NCBI RefSeq assembly: GCF_018863235.1
Contig: NZ_JAHKRS010000003.1
Location: 310,001 to 374,000 of the forward strand
From: Pseudomaricurvus albidus
Lineage (GTDB): Bacteria; Pseudomonadota; Gammaproteobacteria; Pseudomonadales; Cellvibrionaceae
Reading direction: 5' to 3'
Length of the DNA: 64,000 bases
Shown in pieces: positions 30,415 to 40,342 of the stretch (position 1 is its first letter; each line of letters opens with the position of its first letter). Below the pieces are notes generated by a model that saw nothing but the letters and a program-made list of their open reading frames with translations, did no database searches and was not told the origin of the DNA. The position numbers and the translations under genes were made by a program.

Positions 30415-31116
30415 ATGCCCGCCCAGAAAACAGTCCCAAAGACTCCCGCCAAAGTCGGCCGCCCACGCAGTTCTGACAAAGACAAATCCGAACGCGGTGA
30501 CCGCATACTGAATGCCGCGGAGGAGCTGTTTGCCTTGCACGGCTACGACGGCGTAACCCTGAGGACTCTGGCCAACGCAGCGGGCGTGGATGTGGCACTG
30601 ATCAACTACTACTTCGGACCCAAGCAGCAACTGTTCGATACCGTCTTCAAGCGTCGCGCACAGATTCTCAATGAACAGCGTTTGACTGCCCTGCAGGATG
30701 CACAGCAGGAGGCGGCACCGGGCGTAATTTCAGTGGAAAAAATCATCGAAGCCTTTTTACGCCCACTGGAAGTGGCACAGGAAAGTGATGATGAGGGCTG
30801 GAAGAATTACTGCGCACTGCTGGCGTATGTGAACAACTCCGCCGTATGGGGCCCAGTACTGATGAGCAAACACTACAACGATCTGGTCGACGTGTTTGTG
30901 GATGCATTGCGGGAAGCCCTGCCCCAGTCGGACGATGCAGACCTCTACTGGTGCTACCACTATATGTCCGGGGCCATGTCGTTAACTTTTGCCAATACAG
31001 GACGTATCGACAAGATGTCTCGGGGGCTGTGCCGCTCCGATGACTTCCGGGCAGCCTATGACCGGATGATCCCGTTTGTGGCGGCGGGCTTTAGACAAGT
31101 CTGCGGCGAGCATTAA
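30415..31116 (+). CDS. TetR family transcriptional regulator
   Basis: 233 residues from the ATG at 30415; a TTG at 30358 is also in frame. The N-terminal helix-turn-helix is clear (GVTLRTLANAAGVDVALINYYFGPKQQLF), preceded by a basic arm (KVGRPRSSDKDKSERG). The ligand-binding half is WKNYCALLAYVNNSAVWGP..., similar in style to fatty-acid or aromatic-sensing TetR proteins. Divergent from the symporter / TonB / hydrolase / hydroxybutyrate dehydrogenase genes, which it probably represses. Confidence 0.9.
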   Translation: MPAQKTVPKTPAKVGRPRSSDKDKSERGDRILNAAEELFALHGYDGVTLRTLANAAGVDVALINYYFGPKQQLFDTVFKRRAQILNEQRLTALQDAQQEAAPGVISVEKIIEAFLRPLEVAQESDDEGWKNYCALLAYVNNSAVWGPVLMSKHYNDLVDVFVDALREALPQSDDADLYWCYHYMSGAMSLTFANTGRIDKMSRGLCRSDDFRAAYDRMIPFVAAGFRQVCGEH

Positions 31117-31164
31117 TCACTCGCCAACATCAAGAAAACAAACGTTTTAGAATAAACCCAGCTG

Positions 31165-31773
31165 TTATTTCAGGGCAGACGCATCCTTGGTGACTTTTAA
31201 ATCGCGCACCAGCCCATCTTCCAGACTGTAAACCCAACCGTGTAACGTCAAATCCTGCCCGGCACGCCATGCATTGCGGACAATGGTTGTCTGCGCCACA
31301 TTCCCCACCTGAGCAATCACATTCAGTTCGCACAGCCGGTTTACCCGCTCTTTTTCAGAGGGAGCACTGTCAACCGCCGCCTGATGATCGTGATACACAT
31401 CGCGAATATGTTCCAGCCAGTTATCGATCAAACCGTTGGTCGCAGGCCCCAGTGCCGCCTGAACGCCTCCACAACCGTAATGACCGACCACTACGATGTG
31501 CTTCACTTTCAGGACTTCCACAGCGTACTGAATCACTGACAGACAGTTCAGATCGGTATGCACAACCACATTGGCAATATTGCGATGCACAAAAACACTG
31601 CCCGGCTCCATGGCAACGATTTGGTTGGCCGCAATACGACTGTCGGAACAACCGATCCAAAGGTATTCCGGCGTTTGCTGCTGGGACAAATGATTGAAAT
31701 ATTCCGGATCGGCCGCTTTGACACCTTCGGCCCATAACCGGTTGTTTTCTAAAAGATCTTTGGGTTTACTCAT
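31165..31773 (-). CDS. can: Beta-class carbonic anhydrase
   Basis: 202 residues. Zinc ligands Cys42, His98 and Cys101 are in place (WIGCSDSR, VVGHYGCGGV), with the Asp44-Arg46 dyad. The C-terminus LTLHGWVYSLEDGLVRDL is characteristic of the Can/CynT group. Interconverts CO2 and bicarbonate in the cytoplasm to supply carboxylases. It is convergent with tetR and apparently monocistronic. Confidence 0.95.
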   Translation of the reverse strand: MSKPKDLLENNRLWAEGVKAADPEYFNHLSQQQTPEYLWIGCSDSRIAANQIVAMEPGSVFVHRNIANVVVHTDLNCLSVIQYAVEVLKVKHIVVVGHYGCGGVQAALGPATNGLIDNWLEHIRDVYHDHQAAVDSAPSEKERVNRLCELNVIAQVGNVAQTTIVRNAWRAGQDLTLHGWVYSLEDGLVRDLKVTKDASALK

Positions 31774-31964
31774 GACGGCTCCGCATCAGGGGTCCGGGGG
31801 CGTTTATTCAGGATGAATAACAAGGGAAAATGCCCCGGGGAATCAGGCTCAATATCGAAACATTTATACCGCAAACCGTCAGTGTTCACCAGCACTCACA
31901 CACTTGCCAAACGGCAGACACTGGCTATCATCGCAGTATAAGACCTCGGCCAAGAGGACACACC

Positions 31965-32894
31965 ATGCTGCAACCGACGCTCGACGATATCAACCGGCTG
32001 GTTGAGTATGCACTCAACAAGACACCAGCCGGCCCGTCCCAAATTTGGCCCATCACCAAAGCCCAGGCCGTGAGCGGCGGCGATACCCACCAAAGCTATC
32101 TGCTTCACAGTACCGAACCCAGCAAACCGGGAGCCCGGTTTTTCCTGAAACTCAACCAGCTGGCCAGGCAACCGTTATTCACGGCCGAAGCCCAGGGACT
32201 ACAAGCAATCCTGGCTCATCAACATCAGAACCCTGGCTGCATTAGCACCTGCAAAGTCCTGGATAGCGGCCACTATCAGCAATTCAGTTACCTGCTGCTG
32301 GAAGCTCTGGATTTGCAATCCGATGGCAACTGGCTAGAAGCAGGCCAACAACTGGCCAGGCTCCATCAGACTCCCGTCGGGAATCAATTTGGTTTTGAAC
32401 ATCCCAGTTATTGTGGCAGCAGTTACCAGCCCAACCACTGGGAGCAAAACTGGGCACGGTTTTTTGCCCATCACCGCATAGGACACCAATTGACGCTGCT
32501 CTGGAAAACCTCCGCCGACAACCCGAAAATTCAGCGCATCGTACAAACGGTTCAGGATCACCTGCAACACCGCAATCCCGCTCCTGCACTGGTGCACGGA
32601 GATCTCTGGCGGGGCAACATTGGATTTCATCGACAGACACAAGGCGCCAGCATACCCGTCATGTTTGATCCTGCCTGCTATTATGGCGATCCGGAAACGG
32701 ATCTGGCGATGAGTGAATTTTTTGGGCGTTTTCCGGAAGACTTCTACCGGGGCTATAACCGCGTCTTGCCCGTAGACAAAGACTACCCATTGAGACGCCC
32801 TCTGTACCAACTCTATCACTTGCTGAATCACGCCAATTTGTTTGGCGCCAACTATAGACAGCAAGCCGAACAGCAGCTAAAAGAGCTGGTGTAA
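31965..32894 (+). CDS. Fructosamine kinase family protein
   Basis: 309 residues from the ATG at 31965 (AGAGGA 7 bases upstream). Protein-kinase-like fold of the fructosamine/ketosamine-3-kinase type: N-terminal AVSGGDTHQSYLL, lysine in ARFFLKLNQ, catalytic loop LVHGDLWRGNIGF, and metal motif FDPACYYGDPETDLAMSEFFG. The family phosphorylates sugar adducts on protein amines so that they detach. A glycerophosphodiesterase gene follows 58 bases later. Confidence 0.88.
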   Translation: MLQPTLDDINRLVEYALNKTPAGPSQIWPITKAQAVSGGDTHQSYLLHSTEPSKPGARFFLKLNQLARQPLFTAEAQGLQAILAHQHQNPGCISTCKVLDSGHYQQFSYLLLEALDLQSDGNWLEAGQQLARLHQTPVGNQFGFEHPSYCGSSYQPNHWEQNWARFFAHHRIGHQLTLLWKTSADNPKIQRIVQTVQDHLQHRNPAPALVHGDLWRGNIGFHRQTQGASIPVMFDPACYYGDPETDLAMSEFFGRFPEDFYRGYNRVLPVDKDYPLRRPLYQLYHLLNHANLFGANYRQQAEQQLKELV

Positions 32895-32952
32895 ATCACT
32901 GCATCAATTTGCGGCCGGCAACAGAGCACCGAAAACACAGAGAGCACATTCA

Positions 32953-33747
32953 ATGACAGACACCCTACTGGCCAAACCGCTGTTGTGCATCGCCCACCGG
33001 GGCGGCAGCCAGCAATTTTCCGAGAACACACTGGCAGCCTTTGAAGAAAGCCTCAACATTGGAGTAGATGCCATTGAACTGGATGTCTGGAATCTGGGCG
33101 GAGAGTTGCTGATCACACACGACCGCCGCCTGGGCAAAACACTGCCCGGCCAGGGTCGCCTGATCGATCAACACCCGCAACAGCTGAAAGAATTGATTCT
33201 CGCCTGCGGTAATCGGATTGCAACATTGACAGAAGCCCTGCAACTCATCGGTGACCGGGCCACCCTCAATATTGAGTTAAAGAGTCCGGACTGTGCCGAT
33301 CTGGTGGCCGACACCCTTGAAATGTTTGTCCGCGATAACGACCTGAGTTTTGAACACTATGTCGTATCCAGTTTTGACCACCGTCAACTGTATGAATTCA
33401 AGCAACACCTGCCACAAGTGAAACGGGGAATTTTGGTGGAAGGCATCCCCCTGCATTATGCAACAGGTTTTGACGAGCTGGAGGCCTATTCATTTCATCC
33501 CAGCATTAACTTTATCAATGCCGATTTGGTCAGTGATGCTCAGCGGCACGGCTTTAAGGTTTGGACTTATACCGTCAATGAAGAGGATGATATGCAGCTG
33601 ATGTCCGAGCTGGGAGTGGATGGCATCTTTACCGATTACCCCAAGCGTCTGATGAATCTGAACGCCCAATGCCTGTCATCGTCTGCGGCAGCGTCATGCG
33701 GTGACATTGACAATGACAATGATCAGGACAAAATCTCAGTCAGCTGA
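32953..33747 (+). CDS. Glycerophosphodiester phosphodiesterase
   Basis: 264 residues, TIM-barrel GDPD. Catalytic and metal residues visible: His15-Arg16 (IAHRGG), Glu24-Asn25-Thr26, Glu42 and Asp44 (IELDVW), His56 (ITHDRRL), and late VWTYTVNEEDDM..GVDGIFTDYP. Splits glycerophosphodiesters to glycerol-3-phosphate and an alcohol. No signal peptide, so cytoplasmic (UgpQ-like). The last 20 or so residues are low-complexity, with a Ser/Ala-rich stretch and then an Asp/Asn-rich one, and overlap the convergent DUF255 gene by 25 bases. Confidence 0.93.
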   Translation: MTDTLLAKPLLCIAHRGGSQQFSENTLAAFEESLNIGVDAIELDVWNLGGELLITHDRRLGKTLPGQGRLIDQHPQQLKELILACGNRIATLTEALQLIGDRATLNIELKSPDCADLVADTLEMFVRDNDLSFEHYVVSSFDHRQLYEFKQHLPQVKRGILVEGIPLHYATGFDELEAYSFHPSINFINADLVSDAQRHGFKVWTYTVNEEDDMQLMSELGVDGIFTDYPKRLMNLNAQCLSSSAAASCGDIDNDNDQDKISVS

Positions 33748-35771
33748 TGCAGGATACCAACACAACTTGTCTGTACCTCCAGACAACGGTCTGCGGTGCA
33801 GACCAGTGCTTCACCCGGCTCCATACTCAGGGCTTCTGTAGGATGAAGCTCTGCCTCGGCAGGCAGTCGATAGCATAAAACCTGTCCCGGAAATTGCTGA
33901 CGAATGTCTCTTTCCCAGCTGTCCATGACACCATTATCCATCATCATGACTTGCGGCATGGGCTGCAGCGACTCCTGATGAACCTGGATCAATGTCAAAT
34001 GAGTCTCCGGCGATTGCTGCATCACCGGCAAGGCTGCTGACAGTATTCGCCTGGCCGCCTGTAAATACCGGGGCTCTGCGGTCAGATGCCCCAATCTCAA
34101 TAGCACCTTTGCAGCGACACCATTCGCGGAAGGAACGGCAGAATCCATAAACGGCTTACTGCGATAAACCAGCTTCTCCGCATCATGGGCGGTATAGAAA
34201 AATCCACCGTACTCTTTATCTTCATGCAAGCGCAGTAAAGATTCTGCCAGTGCAATCACAAACTGGTAATCAACATCCCGCCAGAGAGTCTGCAGGCTTT
34301 CCAGCAAGGCATCCATCAGAAACACAAAATCGTCCAGATAGGCATGGCGCACCGGCTGCTCACCTTGCCAACCCGCAAATAATCTTTGATTCACCCAAAG
34401 TTTATTGCGGATAAAATCCAGCGCTCCGTGAGCAAGTGACAGTTCACGCAGCTCATTATCTTTGCGGGCCAATACCAGCAAGCCTTTAATCACCAAAGCA
34501 TTCCAGCCAGTCAACACCTTGTGATCAATCAACGGTAACGGATTGTATGCCCGCAGATTCTCAATTTTTTCACGACCACCGCGATAAAGCTCCAGGGCCG
34601 TCTCGCGAGTCATCATCAGCGATTTGGCCGCCGTTTTGAGATCTTCTTGCTGTGATAAATGCCAACGGCCCAAAAAATTGGCTTCGCCTCGCAAACCGAA
34701 CATCTGCTGAAACAAAGTGAACTCTTCCTGGGTTAAGCTGGAACGGATTTCCTCCAGGGCCAGAGTATAATAGGCGCCTTCTTTACCGTTGGTATCGGCA
34801 TCCATTGCCGAGAAAAATGTACCGTGCAGTGTCAGCATATGCTGACGCAACCAGCGAACAATGCCCAGAGCCGCGCTTTTATACAACGGATTATCGGCTT
34901 GTATCCAGGCGCGGGCATAAACTTCCAGCAGCAAACCATTGTCGTACAGCATTTTTTCAAAGTGAGGAATGTTCCAACCCACGTCTGTACTGTAACGAAA
35001 AAAACCACCGCCAATACGATCATTAATACCGCGCTGAGCCATTTGACGTAAGGTCAAATGCAAATGCTGTTTGTCGTGCCCGGATAATTGATGACTGGCT
35101 TCTGCCTGCAACAGGAATGAAAGATTTACTGGTAACGGAAATTTCGGCGGCGCTCCAAAACCGCCCTCCTGCTGATCCTGATTCTCTCTTAAACTGCGCA
35201 GTGCTGCCGGCAACAGAGTCACGTCGGCAGTATCAAAACCGCTCAACACCGGCTGCATCAATTGTTGAAAGCTGGTCTCTACCTGATTGCGCAGCATCTT
35301 GAATTCGGAGTTCTGGTGTACATAGTAACTGTGCACGCGCGCCAGCAGGTCATCAAAACCCAACTGTCCCTCACGGCCGACTTTTGCAAAATAGGTTCCC
35401 GCCAGAAAGGGCAGCTGGGTTTCAGGACATAAAAACATGGTCAGCGGCCAGCCACCAGGACGACCAGTCAACATTTGATGCGCGGTTTGATACACATCGT
35501 CCAGATCCGGGCGCTCCTCACGATCCACTTTGATATTCACAAAGTGTTCGTTCATCAAAGCTGCCGTTTCCGGTGAGCTGAATGATTCACGAGCCATAAC
35601 ATGGCACCAGTGGCATGCGGAATAACCAATGGATAGCAGGATAGGTTTTTTCAGACGCTTCGCCAGCGCGAGCGTGCCCGGCGTCCAGGTCTGCCAGTGC
35701 ACCGGCTGCTCACTGTGGGACAGAAGGTAAGGGCTGGTTTCGCCAGACAGACAATTGCGTAGTTCAGACAT
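33723..35771 (-). CDS. DUF255 thioredoxin-domain protein (YyaL/SSP411 type)
   Basis: 682 residues. The N-terminal thioredoxin-like domain has the family hallmark SACHWCHVMARESF (about residues 50-63) and DREERPDLD. The remainder is an (alpha/alpha)6-type barrel related to N-acylglucosamine epimerases and mannosidases (GGFFRYSTDVGWNIPHFEKMLYDN). Function in bacteria unknown; a redox or cellobiose-epimerase-like role has been suggested for the family. Monocistronic; its 3' end overlaps the GDPD gene tail to tail. Confidence 0.92.
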   Translation of the reverse strand: MSELRNCLSGETSPYLLSHSEQPVHWQTWTPGTLALAKRLKKPILLSIGYSACHWCHVMARESFSSPETAALMNEHFVNIKVDREERPDLDDVYQTAHQMLTGRPGGWPLTMFLCPETQLPFLAGTYFAKVGREGQLGFDDLLARVHSYYVHQNSEFKMLRNQVETSFQQLMQPVLSGFDTADVTLLPAALRSLRENQDQQEGGFGAPPKFPLPVNLSFLLQAEASHQLSGHDKQHLHLTLRQMAQRGINDRIGGGFFRYSTDVGWNIPHFEKMLYDNGLLLEVYARAWIQADNPLYKSAALGIVRWLRQHMLTLHGTFFSAMDADTNGKEGAYYTLALEEIRSSLTQEEFTLFQQMFGLRGEANFLGRWHLSQQEDLKTAAKSLMMTRETALELYRGGREKIENLRAYNPLPLIDHKVLTGWNALVIKGLLVLARKDNELRELSLAHGALDFIRNKLWVNQRLFAGWQGEQPVRHAYLDDFVFLMDALLESLQTLWRDVDYQFVIALAESLLRLHEDKEYGGFFYTAHDAEKLVYRSKPFMDSAVPSANGVAAKVLLRLGHLTAEPRYLQAARRILSAALPVMQQSPETHLTLIQVHQESLQPMPQVMMMDNGVMDSWERDIRQQFPGQVLCYRLPAEAELHPTEALSMEPGEALVCTADRCLEVQTSCVGILHQLTEILS

Positions 35772-35967
35772 GGATCCGATGTCTCACAGTCAGAAACGGG
35801 TTCCGATCGGCGCGTAAACCGATAGCGTGTAATTCAACGGATCACATTTAATACCAAAATGAAAAGCACACCAACCCCCTCTCCCAACAAACATCGGCAG
35901 ATTCAGTGTTAGTATGACGTTTTCGCCTCATCTGTGAGCGCCTTTCCCGTTTATTGGAGTTTTACCT

Positions 35968-36636
35968 ATGCAATCTGATGTTGTTGTCATCACCGGAGCC
36001 AACCGCGGAATCGGGCTGTCCCTGGCACGCCTTTATGCCAACCAGGGACACGCCGTCTATGCGGTCTGCAGACAAACCTCTCCGGAATTGTCGGCACTGA
36101 AGCTCAACGTCATTGATGGGATCGACATCACCAACCCATCCGATATTCATCGACTGCAACAAAGCCTGAGCGGTGTCACCATTCAACTGCTGATCAACAA
36201 TGCCGGTATCCTGCGCGAAGAGGATTTCGGACAGCTCAACAGCGAGAGTATCCGGGAACAGTTTGAAACCAATGCGCTGGCTCCCATACTGCTGACCGAG
36301 GCACTGGCCGGCAACCTGTCGACGGGCAGCAAGATCGCCTTTATCACCAGCCGTATGAGTTCCATTGCTGACAACAACAGTGGCGGTTACTACGGTTACC
36401 GCATGTCAAAAGCGGCACTCAACGTCGCTGCGAAATCCATTACGGTAGCAATGAAACCTCGTAAAATCTCAGTGGCAATTTTACACCCGGGACTGGTCGG
36501 TACGGATATGATCGGCGGCTACGGCGATATTACGCCAGACGAAGCGGCGCAAAGGCTGTCACAGAGGATTGAAGAACTGACGCTGGAAAACAGTGGTCGC
36601 TTCTTGCACGCCAATGGCGAGCAACTGCCCTGGTGA
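35968..36636 (+). CDS. Short-chain dehydrogenase/reductase
   Basis: 222 residues. Cofactor motif ITGANRGIG (about 8-16), INNAG, catalytic serine near SRMSS and the YxxxK element YRMSK. Shorter than classical SDRs, like CsgA-type single-domain members, and ends in NGEQLPW. TTGGAG lies 9 bases before the ATG. Substrate unknown. Confidence 0.9.
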   Translation: MQSDVVVITGANRGIGLSLARLYANQGHAVYAVCRQTSPELSALKLNVIDGIDITNPSDIHRLQQSLSGVTIQLLINNAGILREEDFGQLNSESIREQFETNALAPILLTEALAGNLSTGSKIAFITSRMSSIADNNSGGYYGYRMSKAALNVAAKSITVAMKPRKISVAILHPGLVGTDMIGGYGDITPDEAAQRLSQRIEELTLENSGRFLHANGEQLPW

Positions 36637-36723
36637 GCAAGAGCTTCAGGAGCCATTGTTTAGAACAACAGCTTAAGAACAACAGGCATGAGGGGCCCTG
36701 ACAGGCTCCTCACAGTCGCGGAA

Positions 36724-37707
36724 TTACTTAACCTCTTCGCCGTGAGCCTGTTTATCGGCGTGGTACGACGAGCGCACCAGCGGGCCACAGGCCGCGTGCT
36801 TAAAGCCTAGCTCTTTGGCCATCTCGGTATACTCATCAAACTCATCCGGATGCACATAGCGGTCAACCGGCAAGTGGTCTCTGGAAGGTTGCAGATACTG
36901 ACCAATCGTCAGCATATCGATATCGTGCTCACGCATATCGCGCATGACTTCAAAGATTTCTTCTTTGGTCTCACCCAATCCGACCATCAGACCGGATTTG
37001 GTCAACACGTCGGGTCTGCGTTTTTTGAATTCCTGCAACAGTTTGAGCGACCACTTGTAGTTCGCACCCGGGCGGGAGGTCCGATACAGACGGGGTACGG
37101 TCTCCAGATTGTGGTTGAATACGTCCGGCGCCTCTTTTTCCAGAATGTCGAGTGCCACGTCCATACGACCCCGGAAATCCGGTGTCAGGATTTCAACTTC
37201 CAGCTTGGGTGAACGCTCGCGGGATTCGCGAATACAGTCCGCAAAGTGCTGAGCACCGCCATCGCGCAAGTCATCGCGGTCAACGGAGGTGATGACCACG
37301 TACTTGAGACTCATGTCAGCAATGGCTTCGGCCAGATGCACTGGCTCGTTTTCATCCAGCGGATTGGGCTTGCCGTGCCCTACATCGCAGAACGGACAGC
37401 GTCGGGTGCAGATTTCACCCATGATCATAAAGGTTGCCGTACCGCCGCTGAAACACTCACTCAAATTGGGGCAGTTGGCTTCTTCGCAAACGGTGGCCAG
37501 CTTGTTCTTGCGCAGAATTTTTTTGATGCGATCGACTTCCGGCGAATTCCCCACACGCACACGAATCCAGTCCGGCTTGCGTTTGAGTTCGTCGGTAGCG
37601 ATAACTTTGACAGGAATCCGTTCCACTTTGTCGGCATCACGCAACTTCTCACCCTGTTTCAGGCGACGTGTGCGTTTTACTGGTTCCATATTCGTATCAG
37701 TGGTCAT
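36724..37707 (-). CDS. lipA: Lipoyl synthase
   Basis: 327-residue radical-SAM enzyme that inserts two sulfurs into protein-bound octanoate. The auxiliary cluster cysteines are Cys74, Cys79 and Cys85 ([12 protein letters not shown]); the radical-SAM cysteines are Cys100, Cys104 and Cys107 (CTRRCPFC). The C-terminal RSSYHAD supplies the conserved serine. Its ATG overlaps the lipB stop by 4 bases, so it is coupled to lipB. Confidence 0.98.
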   Translation of the reverse strand: MTTDTNMEPVKRTRRLKQGEKLRDADKVERIPVKVIATDELKRKPDWIRVRVGNSPEVDRIKKILRKNKLATVCEEANCPNLSECFSGGTATFMIMGEICTRRCPFCDVGHGKPNPLDENEPVHLAEAIADMSLKYVVITSVDRDDLRDGGAQHFADCIRESRERSPKLEVEILTPDFRGRMDVALDILEKEAPDVFNHNLETVPRLYRTSRPGANYKWSLKLLQEFKKRRPDVLTKSGLMVGLGETKEEIFEVMRDMREHDIDMLTIGQYLQPSRDHLPVDRYVHPDEFDEYTEMAKELGFKHAACGPLVRSSYHADKQAHGEEVK

Positions 37708-38405
37708 AATGCTTCTGTCTCGGGATCGGAGAAATCAATCAGCACCTGCGGTGCGTTGTCGGCTACTTCGGTATCGGTGTAACCCAGGTGTTTTACAAAG
37801 TGTTTTACGATCAGCGGTTCCAGTGCCGCCACCGAACCGGCCCGTTCATCTTCGGACAAATCCACCGTTCGGACCATTTTCAGCCCCTGATAGCCACAGG
37901 GATTAATGCGCGCAAACCCGCTGAGATCCATATCCACATTCAGACTCAGACCGTGGTAGCTGCAACCTTTACGGATCCGAAACCCAAGCGAAGCCACCTT
38001 GTCATCATTGACATAAACACCCGGGGCATCGGCCTTGGGATAGGCTTCAATATCGAGTTCAGCGAGGGTATCCACCAGAGTATTCTCTGTGCTGGTGACC
38101 AGATCGCGAACCCCCACGCCCCGACGACGAATATCAACCAGCGGATAGGCCACCAGTTGTCCCGGGCAGTGGTAGGTGACTTGTCCGCCACGATCGACCT
38201 GAACGACAGGAATGTCACCGGGCATGAGCACATGCTCTGCTTTACCGGCCTGCCCCTGGGTAAACACCGGCGGATGCTCCACCAGCCACAGCTCATCGGG
38301 CGTGGATTCATCACGCTGATCCGTGAAATTGGACATGGCTCGCCATACCGGGCGGTAATCCTGCAACCCCAGATAGCGAATACGCAGGGTATTCTGGTCC
38401 GCCAT
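37704..38405 (-). CDS. lipB: Octanoyl-ACP:protein transferase
   Basis: 233 residues. Moves octanoyl from acyl carrier protein to lipoyl domains, feeding LipA. Family motifs: [31 protein letters not shown], the catalytic lysine in KVASLGFRI, and catalytic cysteine in RINPCGYQG. Start overlaps the ybeD stop by one base (TAATG), and the end overlaps lipA by 4 bases. Confidence 0.97.
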   Translation of the reverse strand: MADQNTLRIRYLGLQDYRPVWRAMSNFTDQRDESTPDELWLVEHPPVFTQGQAGKAEHVLMPGDIPVVQVDRGGQVTYHCPGQLVAYPLVDIRRRGVGVRDLVTSTENTLVDTLAELDIEAYPKADAPGVYVNDDKVASLGFRIRKGCSYHGLSLNVDMDLSGFARINPCGYQGLKMVRTVDLSEDERAGSVAALEPLIVKHFVKHLGYTDTEVADNAPQVLIDFSDPETEAL

Positions 38406-38695
38406 TACAATACCATCTTGGTTTTAGGATGGTTTTTCAGCTCTTCATGCAGCGCTTGCAGCTGATCAATACCCGTGGCGGTAATAAAAAAGGTAATGGA
38501 CTGAAAAGTGCCCTTGCCGCTTTCCCGAACGGTAATCCGGGTACGGTCCAGCCCCGGTGCATGACGCTCCATCACCTCGATGGCATAGGCGTGATATTCC
38601 GGACCTGAGTCACCCATTACCTTCACAGGGTAATCGTCACAGGGAAATTCAATTTTTGGAGGTTCTTGACCAGAACTGGCTTTAGGGTCACTCAT
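38405..38695 (-). CDS. ybeD: DUF493 family protein YbeD
   Basis: 96 residues from the ATG at 38695 (frame opens to 38764). ACT-like fold family DUF493: [17 protein letters not shown] at the start and [27 protein letters not shown] later. It is conserved upstream of lipB in gammaproteobacteria; molecular role unknown, possibly regulatory. The lipB start overlaps its stop. Confidence 0.93.
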   Translation of the reverse strand: MSDPKASSGQEPPKIEFPCDDYPVKVMGDSGPEYHAYAIEVMERHAPGLDRTRITVRESGKGTFQSITFFITATGIDQLQALHEELKNHPKTKMVL

Positions 38696-38787
38696 AACAG
38701 CACTTTCAAGGATTGTGAAAGCTGCCATTATACCTTGAGACGCCCCCCGGTGCGAGGCAGACACGATTGGCTCTCAAGGAAAAGAAC

Positions 38788-38812
38788 AGGGGAAAAGCCG
38801 TGCTTTTCCCCT
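38788..38812 (-). terminator. Terminator-like hairpin after dacA
   Basis: AGGGGAAAAGC and its complement form an 11-bp stem with a 3-base loop; on the minus strand it is followed by GTTCTTTTCC. It separates dacA from ybeD-lipB-lipA, so those genes probably have their own promoter. The U-tract is interrupted. Confidence 0.6.
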
Positions 38813-38870
38813 TGCAAACAGTCGGGTCAGGCAGCGACCTGAAGCCCAAAGTTGCCGATAAAACAAACGG

Positions 38871-40040
38871 TTAGCTGAACAAGCCGAGGAAAAACAGCTT
38901 GATGTTATCCCACAGGCGAGCAAAGAAACCTGCCTGTTCAACCGCTTGCAGAGCCACCAGAGGCTGGTCGACAAGGGTCTCATCATTGAGCACCACCGTC
39001 AGGTTACCCAGCTCCTGACCTTGGGAGATGGGTGCCTTGATGACATCATCAATAAAGATTTTGGCATCAAGATCATCATCAGCACCACGAGGAATGGTCA
39101 GGAACAGATCATCGGCCAACCCCAGTGACACTTCCTTGCTCATACCACCCCATACACGACTTTGCTGCAGTGACTCACCGCCGCTGTACAATTTGTGAGT
39201 CTGAAAGTAGCGGAAACCATAAGACAGCAGTTTTTGCGACTCCGCCGCCCGGGCCTCATCGGAACGAGTGCCCATAACCACCGAAATCAGACGCATACCG
39301 TTTTTTTGCGCAGACGCCACCAGACAATAGCCGGCCTCTTCGGTGTGACCGGTTTTCAGACCATCGACACTGTCATCGCGAAACAACAGACGGTTGCGGT
39401 TGGGCTGGTTAATGCCGTTGTATTTGAAATATTTCTCGGAATACAGCGCGTAATGACGGGGAAAATCGTTGATCAACGCCCGGGCCAGAATCGCCTGATC
39501 ACGGGCTGTAGTCAGATGGCCTTCTGCCGGCCAGCCGGTGGAGTTCTTGTAGTGGGTGCCGGTCATTCCCAACAGTGCCGCCTGCTGATTCATGACATCA
39601 ACAAAGGCACCTTCACTGCCGGACACATATTCAGCCAGAGCAACGGTGGCGTCATTACCCGATTGAACGATCATCCCCAGCAGCAGATCGTGCAGTCGCA
39701 CTTTGGTGCCCTCGCGGACAAACATTTTAGAACCGCCCATCTTCCAGGCTTTAACACTGATGTTAACTTCTTCGTTTTCATCAATGTTGCCACCTTCCAC
39801 TTCCGAGGACACGATGTAGCTGGTCATCAGTTTAGTCAGACTGGCGGGAGGCAACTGCTCATCGGCGTTCTTCTCAACCAGAACCTTGCCGGTGTTGGCA
39901 TCCATCAGGATATAACCAGAGGCGGCCAACTGAGGCGGTGCCGGAATAATGTCCGGACGAGCCTGAGCTAGGCCCGACATCAACATCATGGAGGAAATAA
40001 ACAGGGTAACAAAAGATTTAAAAACGAATTGTGTTCTCAT
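38871..40040 (-). CDS. dacA: D-alanyl-D-alanine carboxypeptidase (PBP5/6 type)
   Basis: 389 residues from the ATG at 40040 (GAGAT upstream); the frame opens to 40097 but the added residues would hide the signal peptide, which ends SGLAQA at residue 26. Active-site motifs: Ser67-x-x-Lys70 (PASLTKLM), Ser127-Gly-Asn129, Lys229-Thr-Gly231. A C-terminal PBP5 domain and an amphipathic helix (FFARLWDNIKLFFLGLFS) anchor it to the outer face of the inner membrane. It trims the terminal D-Ala of wall pentapeptides. Confidence 0.96.
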   Translation of the reverse strand: MRTQFVFKSFVTLFISSMMLMSGLAQARPDIIPAPPQLAASGYILMDANTGKVLVEKNADEQLPPASLTKLMTSYIVSSEVEGGNIDENEEVNISVKAWKMGGSKMFVREGTKVRLHDLLLGMIVQSGNDATVALAEYVSGSEGAFVDVMNQQAALLGMTGTHYKNSTGWPAEGHLTTARDQAILARALINDFPRHYALYSEKYFKYNGINQPNRNRLLFRDDSVDGLKTGHTEEAGYCLVASAQKNGMRLISVVMGTRSDEARAAESQKLLSYGFRYFQTHKLYSGGESLQQSRVWGGMSKEVSLGLADDLFLTIPRGADDDLDAKIFIDDVIKAPISQGQELGNLTVVLNDETLVDQPLVALQAVEQAGFFARLWDNIKLFFLGLFS

Positions 40041-40342
40041 GGATCTCAACTGGTTGCTGGAGTGATACGAAATCCCTTCGTCAGAGATGTTTGCCAAACA
40101 ATCTTTAATACTGATCGCCCCTTATGGACTCTCAATCGACGAAAAAATTCCTCAGGGGTGTTCCTTGCCGGGCATTTCCTCCGAGACCGTCTTCAAGACA
40201 GTACAAGGGGCAATTCTAGTCAAAAATAACCAAAAGCACCGCGCCGTGGCTACAGCGAGCTAGTTTAACAGTCGACCTTGCCCAGTCAAACGAGGAAGCG
40301 CACAGTTTTGATGCTCTCGCCCTGTCAGCCAACCCTCTTGGG
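40041..40342 (-). promoter_or_regulatory. dacA leader with candidate promoter
   Basis: About 300 bases between rlpA and dacA. On the minus strand TTGACT (40284-40289), a 16-base spacer and TAAACT (40262-40267) form a plausible sigma-70 promoter, giving a long leader of about 215 bases. I see no other structure. Confidence 0.4.

Noticed and set aside
36637-36723. Hairpin TGAGGGGCC / GGCTCCTCA between the SDR gene and lipA
   Set aside because: No U-run on either strand and one wobble pair; not convincing as a terminator.
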